Shown here piece by piece: positions 1 through 6,840 of a stretch of DNA of 11,221 nt. The notes under the pieces were generated by a model that was not told the origin of the DNA, made no database searches, and saw only the letters and a program-made list of their open reading frames with translations. Within the stretch, counting starts at the first letter, position 1; each line of letters opens with the position of its first letter. A program made the translations under genes and the position numbers. This stretch comes from Shewanella sp. (GTDB lineage Bacteria > Pseudomonadota > Gammaproteobacteria > Enterobacterales > Shewanellaceae): positions 1 through 11,221 of the forward strand of contig SDWK01000051.1 of NCBI GenBank assembly GCA_004195335.1. The letters are read 5' to 3'.

Positions 1-1
1 T

Positions 2-256
2 TTGGCCGCTGCTGTTCCTGTTGTGCCCTGCTGGTCTATGTCATCGATTCCTCGCGCGATTTCGGCGGATCAAGCCCGCCAGTTGTTGTCGAACATCGAT
101 CGGCGCACGGCGATAGGGCGTCGCGACTATGCCATTTTGTTGCTGCACGCACGACTGGGATTGCGTTCTAGCGAAGTGGCATTTCTCGAACTTGATGACA
201 TCGACTGGAACTCCGGAACAGTGAGCGTGCGCGGAAAGAGCAGCCTGCGCAGATGA
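2..256 (+). pseudogene. Truncated tyrosine recombinase (phage-type integrase) fragment
   Basis: The reading frame is open from the left window edge and stops at 254-256. Residues 17-55 (positions in the visible frame) look like the start of a tyrosine recombinase catalytic domain, and the text LGLRSSEVAFLELDDIDW carries box I with the first catalytic arginine (about residue 55). The strand after it (GTVSVRGK) is also typical of the family. The protein then breaks off after about residue 79, where the family normally continues with a Gly/Arg-rich turn and a proline-leucine strand. No later H-x-x-R box or nucleophile tyrosine appears in any frame downstream. The 3' half of the gene is therefore lost, and the fragment should be inactive. 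The true 5' end lies outside the window. It may mark the edge of an integrated element that includes the neighbouring dehydrogenase gene. Confidence 0.75.
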
Positions 257-269
257 TCTGATGCGATGA

Positions 270-290
270 GGCCGGGCAACGGCCGGTTTT
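270..290 (+). terminator. Weak terminator-like hairpin after the integrase fragment
   Basis: GGCCG (270-274) pairs with CGGCC (280-284) around a five-base loop and is followed by GGTTTT. The stem is only five base pairs and the T run is short, so this may be chance. Confidence 0.25.
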
Positions 291-340
291 ATCGGCGCTG
301 GAAGGATGAGATGGCGACGGTTGCATCCTGTTACATTTGC

Positions 341-360
341 GCACAAATCAGCACAAATCA
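341..360. repeat. Perfect 10-bp tandem duplication
   Basis: GCACAAATCA occurs twice in direct succession (341-350 and 351-360). It could be replication slippage or a pair of protein-binding sites spaced one helical turn apart. Nothing further supports either reading. Confidence 0.6.
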
Positions 361-628
361 AAACAATTAGCCGAATCTTTATTTACACAAGCGGCGTAAC
401 TTGCCAATACAACTGGTGCACCCCTTCTATTAAGTCAGGTCGGATATGATCAGGCAGGGGGGCTTTTAAATTGCCACATTCTAAGAATAAGATGAGAGTG
501 ACCCACTTTGAAAACCAACCAACACAACTGTATAGCTGGACTGTCGCTGCTTAGTGCCAGCGCTAAAAAAACGTTACAAACAGCCGGGCCGAACAAACGG
601 CTACCGCATTTAAGGGAGGGCTGAACTC

Positions 629-2746
629 GTGTTAAAAACACTTCGAATGCTCATCATCGCCTCGGTTGTGGCGACCCCCACAGCCGCCATGGCGGCGAAT
701 GTGGATGGCAACAGAATTATCAATGCCGACAGTGAGCCTGGTTCATGGATGAGCCACGGACGGACCTATTCCGAACAGCGTTTCAGCCCACTGGCCAAGA
801 TAAACAAGGACAACATAGGAAAACTGGGGCTTGCTTGGAGCCATGATGTGGTCACCCGGACCAAACGCGGCATGGAAGCCACACCCATCGTCGTAGACGG
901 GGTTATGTACACCACCACCGCCTGGAGCCATGTTTTGGCGCTTGACCCGGTCACGGGTAAGGTCTTGTGGGAGTTTGACCCTGAAATCGAAGGAGCCTAC
1001 GCAGCCAAGGGCTGTTGCGGCGTGATTAACCGCGGTGTCGCCGTCTGGAATGGTAAGGTTTACCTAGGCGCATTCGATGGCCGTTTGATCGCTCTTAACG
1101 CCAAGACAGGAAAAGTGGTTTGGCAGACCCTCACCGTCGACCAGAAAATGGCCTATACCATCACCGGCGCGCCGCGCGTGGTAAATGGTAAGGTGATAAT
1201 TGGTAACGGCGGGGCCGAATTTGGAGTGCGTGGTTACGTCTCGGCCTATGACGCCGAAACGGGGAAGCAGGTATGGCGCTTCTACACCGTTCCCGGCAAC
1301 CCTAAGAACCCACAGGAAAATGAGATCCACAATAAAACCCTGGCCACCTGGACGGGCGAATGGTGGAAATATGGAGGCGGCGGCACCGTTTGGGACAGCC
1401 TCGCCTATGACGCCGAGCAGAACCTGTTGTTTGTCGGTGTCGGCAACGGCTCGCCGTGGAATCGCGCCATTCGCAGTCCCGGCGGCGGCGACAACCTCTT
1501 CCTTTCCTCCATTGTGGCGGTGGATGCCGATACCGGCAAATATCGCTGGCATTACCAAACCACGCCGGGCGAAGAATGGGATTACACCGCAACCCAGCAC
1601 ATGATTCTGGCCGAGCTGGAGATCGAAGGCAAGGTCCGCAAGGTGCTGATGCAAGCGCCCAAAAACGGATTCTTCTACGTGCTGGACAGGGTGACTGGCG
1701 AGCTGATCTCGGGTAAAAACTACGTTACCACGACCTGGGCTTCGGTTATTGATCCGTTCACCGGCCGTCCCGTGGTCAATCCGGCGGCGCGTTATTCCAT
1801 AACCGGTAAAGCTGTTCCCCAATTCCCCAGCCCCTTTGGCGGCCATAACTGGCAGCCCATGAGCTACAGCCCGAATACCGGCTATGTTTACATTCCAGCC
1901 ATGGAGATCCCCTTTGCCTTTCCGCCAGCGGCTAAGGATGCCTTCAACTATGAACCCAATAAGATCGACCTGGGTATCGATATGGCCCAGGCGGCGATGC
2001 CCGAAGATCTCAACATCCGCAAAGCTATTCGCGGCATGATCAAAGGGAGTTTGATCGCCTGGGATCCGGTCGCGGGAAAATCTGCTTGGTCCGTGGATCA
2101 ACCCGTGCCCTGGAACGGCGGCCTGCTGTCCACCGCCAGCGACCTGATCTTCCAAGGCGACGGACAGGGCAACTTTAAGGCACGCGACGCCAAGACTGGC
2201 GAGGAAGTCTGGTCTTTCTTCGCCCAGACCGGAATCGTCGCCGCCCCCATATCTTACGAGATCGATGGCCAGCAGTATGTTTCGGTTCTTGCAGGTTGGG
2301 GCGGAGCGGTCCCGGCTATTCTCGGCGAGGCCATGAGCAAGGCGGCTCGGGGTAAGGTCAACCGCATTCTGACCTTTAAAATCGGCGCCAACAAGACCCT
2401 GCCCGAGTTGGAGACGGTCGTGTTAAAACTGAACCCACCGGCCAATTTCGGTGATCAGAAAATCCTCAAGACCGGCTTGGCCAACTATCAGGATCACTGC
2501 TTCGGTTGCCATGGCGATACGGCGGTGACCGGAAGCCTGATCCCGGACCTCCGCTATAGCGAAAGAATCGGTAACGCCGAGAGCTTCCGCTCAGTGGTTC
2601 TCGATGGGGCGTTACAAAACAATGGTATGCCGAACTTTTCCAAATACCTGAAGGCCGAGAATGTTGAGGCGATTCGTGCCTACATCGTTCATCGGGCGAA
2701 TCAGGCGAAGGTCGCCAACCAGACAAAAATAGTTGCTATCAAGTAA
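629..2746 (+). CDS. PQQ-dependent quinohaemoprotein alcohol dehydrogenase (type II)
   Basis: This is a periplasmic enzyme that oxidises alcohols with pyrroloquinoline quinone and passes electrons through its own haem c to the respiratory chain. The 705-residue product starts at a GTG preceded by AAGGGAGGG at about eight bases. Residues 1-22 form a signal peptide ending AMA. The eight-bladed propeller domain spans roughly residues 35-590. It has the adjacent-cysteine pair C129-C130 beside the cofactor, and E197, N273 and D318 (in EEWDYT) sit at the family's calcium-ligand and catalytic-base positions. The C-terminal domain has the haem motif CFGCH (624-628) and a likely axial Met667 (GMPNF). 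The length fits single-chain type II enzymes such as ethanol, butanol, tetrahydrofurfuryl alcohol or lupanine dehydrogenases. The substrate cannot be told from sequence. It appears to be a single-gene unit, with no cytochrome c550 or PQQ synthesis gene nearby. G+C is higher than in the genes to the right, which suggests a separate origin. Confidence 0.95.
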   Translation: MLKTLRMLIIASVVATPTAAMAANVDGNRIINADSEPGSWMSHGRTYSEQRFSPLAKINKDNIGKLGLAWSHDVVTRTKRGMEATPIVVDGVMYTTTAWSHVLALDPVTGKVLWEFDPEIEGAYAAKGCCGVINRGVAVWNGKVYLGAFDGRLIALNAKTGKVVWQTLTVDQKMAYTITGAPRVVNGKVIIGNGGAEFGVRGYVSAYDAETGKQVWRFYTVPGNPKNPQENEIHNKTLATWTGEWWKYGGGGTVWDSLAYDAEQNLLFVGVGNGSPWNRAIRSPGGGDNLFLSSIVAVDADTGKYRWHYQTTPGEEWDYTATQHMILAELEIEGKVRKVLMQAPKNGFFYVLDRVTGELISGKNYVTTTWASVIDPFTGRPVVNPAARYSITGKAVPQFPSPFGGHNWQPMSYSPNTGYVYIPAMEIPFAFPPAAKDAFNYEPNKIDLGIDMAQAAMPEDLNIRKAIRGMIKGSLIAWDPVAGKSAWSVDQPVPWNGGLLSTASDLIFQGDGQGNFKARDAKTGEEVWSFFAQTGIVAAPISYEIDGQQYVSVLAGWGGAVPAILGEAMSKAARGKVNRILTFKIGANKTLPELETVVLKLNPPANFGDQKILKTGLANYQDHCFGCHGDTAVTGSLIPDLRYSERIGNAESFRSVVLDGALQNNGMPNFSKYLKAENVEAIRAYIVHRANQAKVANQTKIVAIK

Positions 2747-2752
2747 CCAACT

Positions 2753-3004
2753 TTAGCGGCGCGCCGGTTCTTCACTGGCGCGCCAGTATTCTTTATTCTC
2801 GTTTCCTTGCCTTTGAGAAGGCTTGTTACGACGCGTAACAATGACCTTGCCATCAAGGCACAGCGCCTTGAAGTTGGCTTTCCCCCCGTGGCAGGATAGT
2901 TGTCGGTTTGCCACGTTTTTCCTGGTGACGTTCTTGTGGCTAAGGTAAGTGCCCCGCCAGGTGACTCTTGTGTCTATCCTGCGGATCAGTTCCAGAGTGG
3001 GGGC
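2753..3004 (-). pseudogene. Unrecognised minus-strand coding remnant without a start codon
   Basis: On the minus strand an 83-residue frame runs from the base after a TAA (3005-3007) to a TAA at 2753-2755, tail to tail with the dehydrogenase. It has no ATG and no plausible start with a ribosome site. Its codons end mostly in G or C, and the text (for example RRIDTRVTWRGTYLSHKNV, then LSCHGGKANFKALCLDGKV) reads like a real basic protein rather than random translation. It has two cysteines about 10 residues apart (C38, C49) and a charged C-terminus EEPARR. I do not recognise the family. It may be the 3' part of a gene whose front was deleted, since another broken minus-strand gene ends only 16 bases away at 3021. 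It could still be a chance open frame in G+C-rich DNA. Confidence 0.4.
2758..2798 (+). terminator. Probable terminator of the dehydrogenase gene
   Basis: GGCGCGCCGGT (2758-2768) pairs over 11 positions, with one G-U pair, with ACTGGCGCGCC (2774-2784) around a five-base loop. It begins 11 bases after the stop codon. The downstream tract is T-rich but interrupted (AGTATTCTTTATTCT). The hairpin sits between two convergent reading frames and could act on either strand. Confidence 0.6.
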
Positions 3005-3020
3005 TTAATCCGGGCTAGCC

Positions 3021-3266
3021 TTAAACAATACGCAGTATTTCCCAGTACTGTGAACCTGAGACAATGTGTGGCTCCAACTCCTTACTCCAACTCTTGTGCG
3101 CGTCTATATCACCGAGCTCTTGCCAAGATTCATCTAGCTCAGTCAGGCCAGAAATGGTTATCTCAGTAATTATTTCGGATTCTTTAGCACCAACCGCCCC
3201 GGTTAGTATCCGTACTTTATCTCTCGTCCAGCCGATCTGGGAGCCGATCTGATCGGCCCAGTTTTT
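3021..3266 (-). pseudogene. C-terminal remnant of a small conserved protein, possibly NIPSNAP/ABM-like
   Basis: The minus-strand frame from about 3266 down to the TAA at 3021-3023 encodes roughly 80 residues that look genuine. It opens with NWADQIGSQIGWTRDKVRI, continues through a beta-alpha segment (LTELDESWQELGDIDAHKSW) and ends in VSGSQYWEILRIV. The alternation of strands and an amphipathic helix resembles the second half of a small dimeric alpha-beta barrel (NIPSNAP or antibiotic-monooxygenase-like fold). That placement is by general resemblance, not a firm match. Upstream of about residue N33 of the frame the text changes character (GFAGFAGQ), because the DNA there already belongs to the group II intron. 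The N-terminal half and start codon of the gene are missing from the window. Confidence 0.5.
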
Positions 3267-4080
3267 TGTTTGTCCGGCAAAGCCGGCAAACCCAGTGGTT
3301 TGAAAGATAACCACGTCCCCCGTCCGAGGGGAAGACAATCTGAATGGCAAGGGCGTCACTGGCTAACGGTGGGGTCTGAAGGAAGCCATAGGAAGTAAGG
3401 TGTACGTAACGAAAGTAAACCTGATTCGGCTGCACATAGGCGGTGATTTTCAAGGTAGATGTCGCGTAAGCTTGTTAAGCAGCTTGTAGTTTATCTGGCT
3501 GTACTGTTTCCCGTTCTGGGTTCAAGTATACGGTCGGTGCCAGCGACCAGTTTCTGATGTTTCCGCTCCAACGTTCTGGGTGCTGTGCTCGCGCCGCTCC
3601 GGCTATGGACGAGCGGCTACGGCCAACAGATGTGAATCTCTTATGAACGTCGTCATGCCAGACAAGCCAAAGATACTGACCGGCTTGAACCAAAAGGTGT
3701 GCGGCAAGGGATGGGATCTTACCAATAGCCCATCATGAACGCTGTGCCGCCAGCGAAATGGAGAGGTCCGTCCCGCTCTGAAATACATGTAGAACAGGGT
3801 AAGCCCGTAGTGCTGCCATAACCGACAGCTGAACTGTAAGGAACACTGTTGGTACTGCGGGTAAAGGAAGGTGGAAAAAGCGAAGGTCTCTCCGTAATCG
3901 AGAGGATACGGGGCGAAATATCATCCGGCGCGAAAGCGGCCAGACTTCCACTGGGTTTTTCATGGCGAGATAACTTGAGTAATCGTTTAACGAAGGAAAG
4001 CAGATGATGGGGTACCGGAAACCCAAGTGTAAACGGCGGTCTCGGGTACTGGTGAACCTTCGCCCCCCGAACATGTATAG

Positions 4081-4182
4081 CTCCATAACTTGAGACAAAT
4101 CGAGAAGGAAGTGAGACGACCCCAAGTGCGTATCGCCAAGGCAACGCTAGATATATTCCGTAGTGAAGCCCGGTCTCATTGA
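4081..4182 (+). pseudogene. N-terminal stub of a group II intron reverse transcriptase/maturase
   Basis: The frame after a TAG (4078-4080) up to the TGA at 4180-4182 encodes about 33 residues. It contains the run EKEVRRPQVRIAKATL. This resembles the conserved N-terminus of group II intron reverse transcriptases (usually EK-V-RLQ-RIAKAT), which lies just before the polymerase core. No core motif (such as YADD), X domain or endonuclease domain follows: after RIAKATL the text changes and domain V begins 17 bases past the stop. The simplest reading is an internal deletion removing nearly all of the roughly 1.2-1.8 kb gene. No start codon is in frame. Confidence 0.55.
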
Positions 4183-4198
4183 GGCTGTTGAAAGGCTT

Positions 4199-4232
4199 GA
4201 GCCGTATGAGGGGTGACACTCATGTACGGTTC
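4199..4232 (+). ncRNA. Group II intron domain V (catalytic hairpin)
   Basis: The 34-base hairpin has the standard length. GAGCCGT (4199-4205) pairs with ACGGTTC (4226-4232) through one G-U pair and contains the AGC triad. A two-base GT bulge (4224-4225) comes next, then ATGAG pairs with CTCAT, capped by a GTGA-type GNRA tetraloop. All elements needed for the catalytic core of this domain are present, so decay has spared it. Confidence 0.85.
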
Positions 4233-4275
4233 TTAGGAGAGGATGGTGCGGTAACACACTGACCTTACCCGACTG

Positions 4276-4715
4276 AAAGCTCACAACGGTGTCGATGCTC
4301 AGTCCGGGTTGGTTCATAGCGTGACTTGTACGCCAGCTCATGAGCACGATCTCAATCAAGAGGAACACCTGCTGCACGAAGAGGAGGCGTACGTCTTTGC
4401 AGATGCGGGTTATTAAGGCGTGACCAAAAGAAAAACGTTTATTCATAGCGAACAGAGTGGCATGTTGCTGAAAGCCCAGCGCGCATTAGAGCAATGATGA
4501 AATGAACTAGGATCAACAAAATCAATCGTGCAATAGAGCGGACAAGGGCAAGTATTCGAGCCAAGGTCGAACATCCGTTCCGAGTGATAAAGTGCCAGTT
4601 CGGTTTTACCAAAGCCCGCGATAGGGGAATGAAGAAAAATGGCTCTCAGCTCAATATGCCGTTTGTTTTATCGAACCTGTTCCAAGCTAGTAGAAAGTTA
4701 CTGGTAATAGGGTGA
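4276..4715 (+). pseudogene. IS5-group DDE transposase, C-terminal half, frameshifted
   Basis: Frame 4276 reads [16 protein letters not shown] and later [12 protein letters not shown]. These match the IS5 transposase catalytic regions, including the aspartate of the ADAGY box. An in-frame TAA (4414-4416) replaces what is often a glutamine codon in GYQGV, and the frame ends at 4495-4497. After a net one-base shift the protein resumes at about 4506 with INKINRAIERTRASIRAKVE, giving the terminal catalytic glutamate, then HPFRVIKCQFGFTKARDRG, and stops at 4713-4715. The spacing from GY to RAKVEH (about 47 codons) equals that in E. coli IS5, as I recall that protein, so only point changes have occurred here. 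The N-terminal half is absent upstream of the intron. The gene is dead. Confidence 0.8.
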
Positions 4716-4821
4716 ATCAGTCTGCTGAGCGGCATTTAGCCTTATTAGGCCAGAAAAAATCAACAGACCTGCTATGCCAGCCTTATCAGGCTGAAATAAC
4801 AAGATAAGAAGGTCTGGAGCT

Positions 4822-4838
4822 ACTTGATCAGACCTTCC
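4822..4838 (-). repeat. Right terminal inverted repeat of the IS5-group element
   Basis: Read inward on the minus strand this is GGAAGGTCTGATCAAGT, close in layout to the E. coli IS5 end (GGAAGGTGCGAATAAGT, from memory). Its AAGGTCTG core is repeated in inverted form at 4809-4816, giving an 8-bp hairpin (4809-4836) that may also stop transcription. Confidence 0.65.
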
Positions 4839-4842
4839 TTAA

Positions 4843-5258
4843 TACTTATGCGTCGTCAAAGGCATTCTGAAGATTATAAGTATCAAGTGAGCAGTGGTTG
4901 ATAATGGGCTCTGTGAAATATATGCACAGGCTAAAATTTAAGTAAAAAATTCTTTTCTTCATCTCATACATGAAAACATGTAATTTGGCATAACTAGTCA
5001 ACTTCTTGGCCGACTAAAACAAATGCTGGCAGATTGGAACAATTAACTGGCATCAAAGAACATGCCGTTAAAGCGCTGCAGCAGTATATTCTAGCTGTTG
5101 TGAGGTTTGATATCCAATGGCTATTTCTGCGAAGAAGATAGATGGGGGAAATAATAATATTTGTTTTTGACGCATTGATAGACGATGTAAGCTGAGTTTG
5201 AAATATAAGAAAGTCAATCCTCACAGGTTGTTTCTATATAAAAATAAGGAAGGTTTGA
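4843..5258. other. Intergenic region, no intact gene
   Basis: A+T-rich DNA between the IS5 remnant and the beta-barrel gene. It holds an 8-bp inverted repeat (ATACTTAT at 4842-4849, ATAAGTAT at 4876-4883). It also holds a 47-codon open stretch without a start (4998-5138, containing LEQLTGIKEHAVKALQQY) that could be a coding relic of unknown kind. TTGACG at 5167-5172 is a possible -35 box for the downstream gene, but I see no well-placed -10 box. Confidence 0.4.
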
Positions 5259-6131
5259 ATGAATAATATTAAGACAATTGCAGTAATTGCAGGGCTTTCA
5301 TTAGCTTCGAGTGCGATGGCAAAAGAGGGGCCAGATCAATACAATGCGGGAGCAGAAGGTTTTATGGCAGGTGCCTTGCCACCCGCAGGAACTTATTTTA
5401 TTAACTACGCTGGCTACTTTAGTGGCGAGTTACAGGATGATGATGGAAACACCGTTCCCGATGTTAAAGTTGAAGCAGCCTTTGACGCATTACGTTTTCT
5501 TCATGTCACAGAAACTAAAATATTAGGCGCCGATTATGCCGTGCATATGGTGCTGCCTCTGGTACACCAAAAAATAACAACTCCGGGAGGAAGTGCCACC
5601 GCTTCAGGGCTGGGGGATATGGTTATAAGCCCCCTTGTACTCGGCTGGCACTACCCTGAGTGGCATTTTGTTGCGGCGTTTGATATAGACCTTCCGACAG
5701 GCAGGTGGGACACTGATAAACCGCTTGAAAGAATCGGAGCAAACTATATCTCCTATGAACCTATTTTTGCTACAACTTACTTGAACGAATCAGGCTTCGA
5801 AGCGTCTGTGAAGATGATGTATAACATCAAAGAAGAAAATGATGATACTAACTATAAATCAGGTGATGAGTTTAGGGTAGATTATACTGTAGCAAAACAT
5901 GCTGATGATTGGTCTTATGGTCTCGGTGGATGTTATCTCGAACAAACAACGGATGATGAGCAGAATGGCGTTAAACTTGCCAGCTCAAAAGGCAGAGGTT
6001 TTTCAATTGGACCGCAAATTCAATATAACTATAAAGGGCAAAGTTTTATTGCAAAGTGGCAACATGACACCATAGCTGAGAATCGTTTCCAAGGGGATAA
6101 AATCCACTTTAAATATGTAATGCGATTCTAA
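5259..6131 (+). CDS. SphA / phenol MetA-pathway family outer-membrane beta-barrel protein
   Basis: The predicted 290-residue product is an outer-membrane beta barrel of the family annotated as 'MetA-pathway of phenol degradation' or SphA. Members are thought to help hydrophobic or small organic compounds cross the outer membrane; the function is rarely proven. The ATG has the ribosome site AAGGAAGG at 5246-5253. Residues 1-21 are a signal peptide ending SAMA. Family landmarks are GLGDMVISPLVLGWH (117-131), DIDLPTGRWD (142-151), the stretch around IGANYISYEPIFATTYLNE (159-177), then YKSGDEFRVDY and GPQIQYNY near the end. The chain closes with phenylalanine (YVMRF), as outer-membrane barrels do for BAM recognition. 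It stands alone and is followed by a hairpin terminator. Such genes often sit beside alcohol or aromatic catabolic genes, which agrees loosely with the PQQ dehydrogenase on the left, but mobile debris separates the two. Confidence 0.85.
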   Translation: MNNIKTIAVIAGLSLASSAMAKEGPDQYNAGAEGFMAGALPPAGTYFINYAGYFSGELQDDDGNTVPDVKVEAAFDALRFLHVTETKILGADYAVHMVLPLVHQKITTPGGSATASGLGDMVISPLVLGWHYPEWHFVAAFDIDLPTGRWDTDKPLERIGANYISYEPIFATTYLNESGFEASVKMMYNIKEENDDTNYKSGDEFRVDYTVAKHADDWSYGLGGCYLEQTTDDEQNGVKLASSKGRGFSIGPQIQYNYKGQSFIAKWQHDTIAENRFQGDKIHFKYVMRF

Positions 6132-6140
6132 TTGTCTCTC

Positions 6141-6171
6141 TTTAGCCATAGACAGGGAGTTTATGGCTAAA
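6141..6171 (+). terminator. Hairpin after the beta-barrel gene
   Basis: TTTAGCCATA (6141-6150) pairs perfectly with TATGGCTAAA (6162-6171) around an 11-base loop, ten bases after the stop codon. There is no clean T run on the plus side. Termination is likely from the position, but not certain. Confidence 0.55.
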
Positions 6172-6188
6172 TACCGGAATTCGTAAAT

Positions 6189-6317
6189 TCACGTTGTCCC
6201 ATTAAAAACACTGCAGCGGTGTCTCTTGATCGATGTGACAATGGCGGCAGGCAGATAACCCTACCCAAGTGCCGATATGTTGTATCGTTTCGAATCGCTA
6301 AACTGCAGATAACTCAT
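6189..6317 (-). pseudogene. N-terminal relic of an IS30-family transposase
   Basis: On the minus strand, from the ATG at 6317, the text is MSYLQFSDSKRYNISALG, a stop (6261-6263), then GYLPAAIVTSIKRHRCSVF, ending at a TGA at 6189-6191. The pattern MSY-Q-RY-I-L, then a Gly and an I...I-RHR box, resembles the N-terminal helix-turn-helix of IS30 transposases (MSY-QLT-RYQI...HRSTI-REL). One codon appears missing and one is a stop. No DDE catalytic part follows: the fragment runs straight into the terminator of the beta-barrel gene. It is a dead fragment, identified from a short stretch only. Confidence 0.5.
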
Positions 6318-6410
6318 GGTGATACGCGTCTGTTTAAACGAAGTGAAGCGTCCACTGTCAGCAGTTAGCTGCCTCTTACCGTTTAACCATGAGCATTGTA
6401 CTTGGCCCGG

Positions 6411-6516
6411 ACATTTCACAAAGGCGCTGAAAACTGACCTGTAATACCGATGTTTACTGAACCTATGGCATATATTAGAAAGTTACACGTTGTAACCGGT
6501 ATCGCTGATCGATTTT
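6411..6516. repeat. Imperfect direct repeat, copy A
   Basis: This 106-base stretch aligns with 6841-6945 with 18 mismatches and one single-base gap, about 82% identity by hand count. The best conserved part is at its end (ACCGGTATCGCTGATCGATTT). Copy A contains a small hairpin GTTAC-ACGTT-GTAAC that copy B has lost. Confidence 0.7.
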
Positions 6517-6840
6517 CTGAACCCTCTGCCGTTGCATTTTGCCCGGTCACCCTTAAGCCTTGGAACCACCAGGTCCCTGCGGAAGTTAGCGCCAGTTGCT
6601 TAGCCAGCGGGTCCATAAATTTTAATCCCTTCCTGAAATATCCGAGTTGGTATCTGAATCCCTGGTGATCTACGTTCAATTCAATGGAGAGCTGCTATCT
6701 AAATCGGCTATAAATTGAATTCTGCAGCCGCCATTGTACAACACCACTGAGGTAGCATGAAAATCACGCTATTTAGGATTTGGTCGGTTGAATCACAAGC
6801 AGGCCCGATGTAGATCGAATGGGGGCCATGGTTAATCAGG

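Larger units (their letters stand above)
257..628. other. Intergenic leader of the dehydrogenase gene, no gene seen
   Basis: I see no supported coding sequence here. The stretch holds a short tandem repeat (341-360), some small imperfect hairpins and, at its end, the ribosome binding site AAGGGAGGG (612-620) that fixes the GTG start at 629. The promoter of the dehydrogenase must lie here, but no convincing -35/-10 pair or sigma-54 site could be picked out by eye. Confidence 0.5.
3268..4273 (+). mobile_element. Degenerate group II intron lacking a reverse-transcriptase gene
   Basis: About 1.0 kb without a real ORF reads as a bacterial group II intron RNA. Typical domain I text appears at 3371-3387 (GGGGTCTGAAGGAAGCC) and 3406-3423 (GTAACGAAAGTAAACCTG). 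Domain V is a full 34-mer at 4199-4232. Domain VI follows, and the element ends CTTACCCGAC at 4273, with a candidate branch-point A at 4267, seven bases from the end counting the A. The 3' boundary is well fixed because the next base starts IS5 transposase sequence. The 5' boundary is a guess at GTTTG (3268), which deviates from the usual GTGYG, so the front may be damaged. Domain IV holds only a stub of the reverse-transcriptase gene (4081-4182). The element cannot make its own maturase. It could splice only if helped in trans, if it still folds at all. Confidence 0.8.
4274..4838 (+). mobile_element. 3' part of an IS5-group insertion sequence
   Basis: The element runs from the intron's 3' splice point to the right terminal inverted repeat at 4822-4838. 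It contains the C-terminal half of the transposase gene and a non-coding tail of about 110 bases. Its left half and left inverted repeat are not found in the window. TTAA follows the inverted repeat at 4839-4842 and could be the 4-bp target duplication, in line with the YTAR preference of IS5. Confidence 0.75.

Noticed and set aside
1064..2155. 363-codon open frame on the minus strand
   Set aside because: It lies wholly inside the well-supported dehydrogenase gene on the other strand, and its translation shows no family features. It is a by-product of G+C-rich codon use.
2900..3169. 89-codon plus-strand frame with an ATG-like start
   Set aside because: It overlaps two more protein-like frames on the minus strand and its product has no recognisable feature.
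3719..4219. Minus-strand open frames of 166 and 130 codons
   Set aside because: They run antisense through the group II intron, including its domain V, and their translations look random. The intron RNA explains the sequence.
4994..5224. 76-codon minus-strand frame
   Set aside because: Low-complexity, Ser/Ile/Leu-rich translation of A+T-rich DNA with no ribosome site or family resemblance.
6275..6300. tRNA T-loop-like text GTTTCGAATCGC
   Set aside because: No acceptor stem, D-arm or anticodon arm can be drawn around it, and it falls in the IS30-like relic.
6416..6679. Short overlapping frames on both strands
   Set aside because: They include repeat copy A, whose sister copy has a stop in the corresponding frame. 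There is no ribosome site and no recognisable domain.
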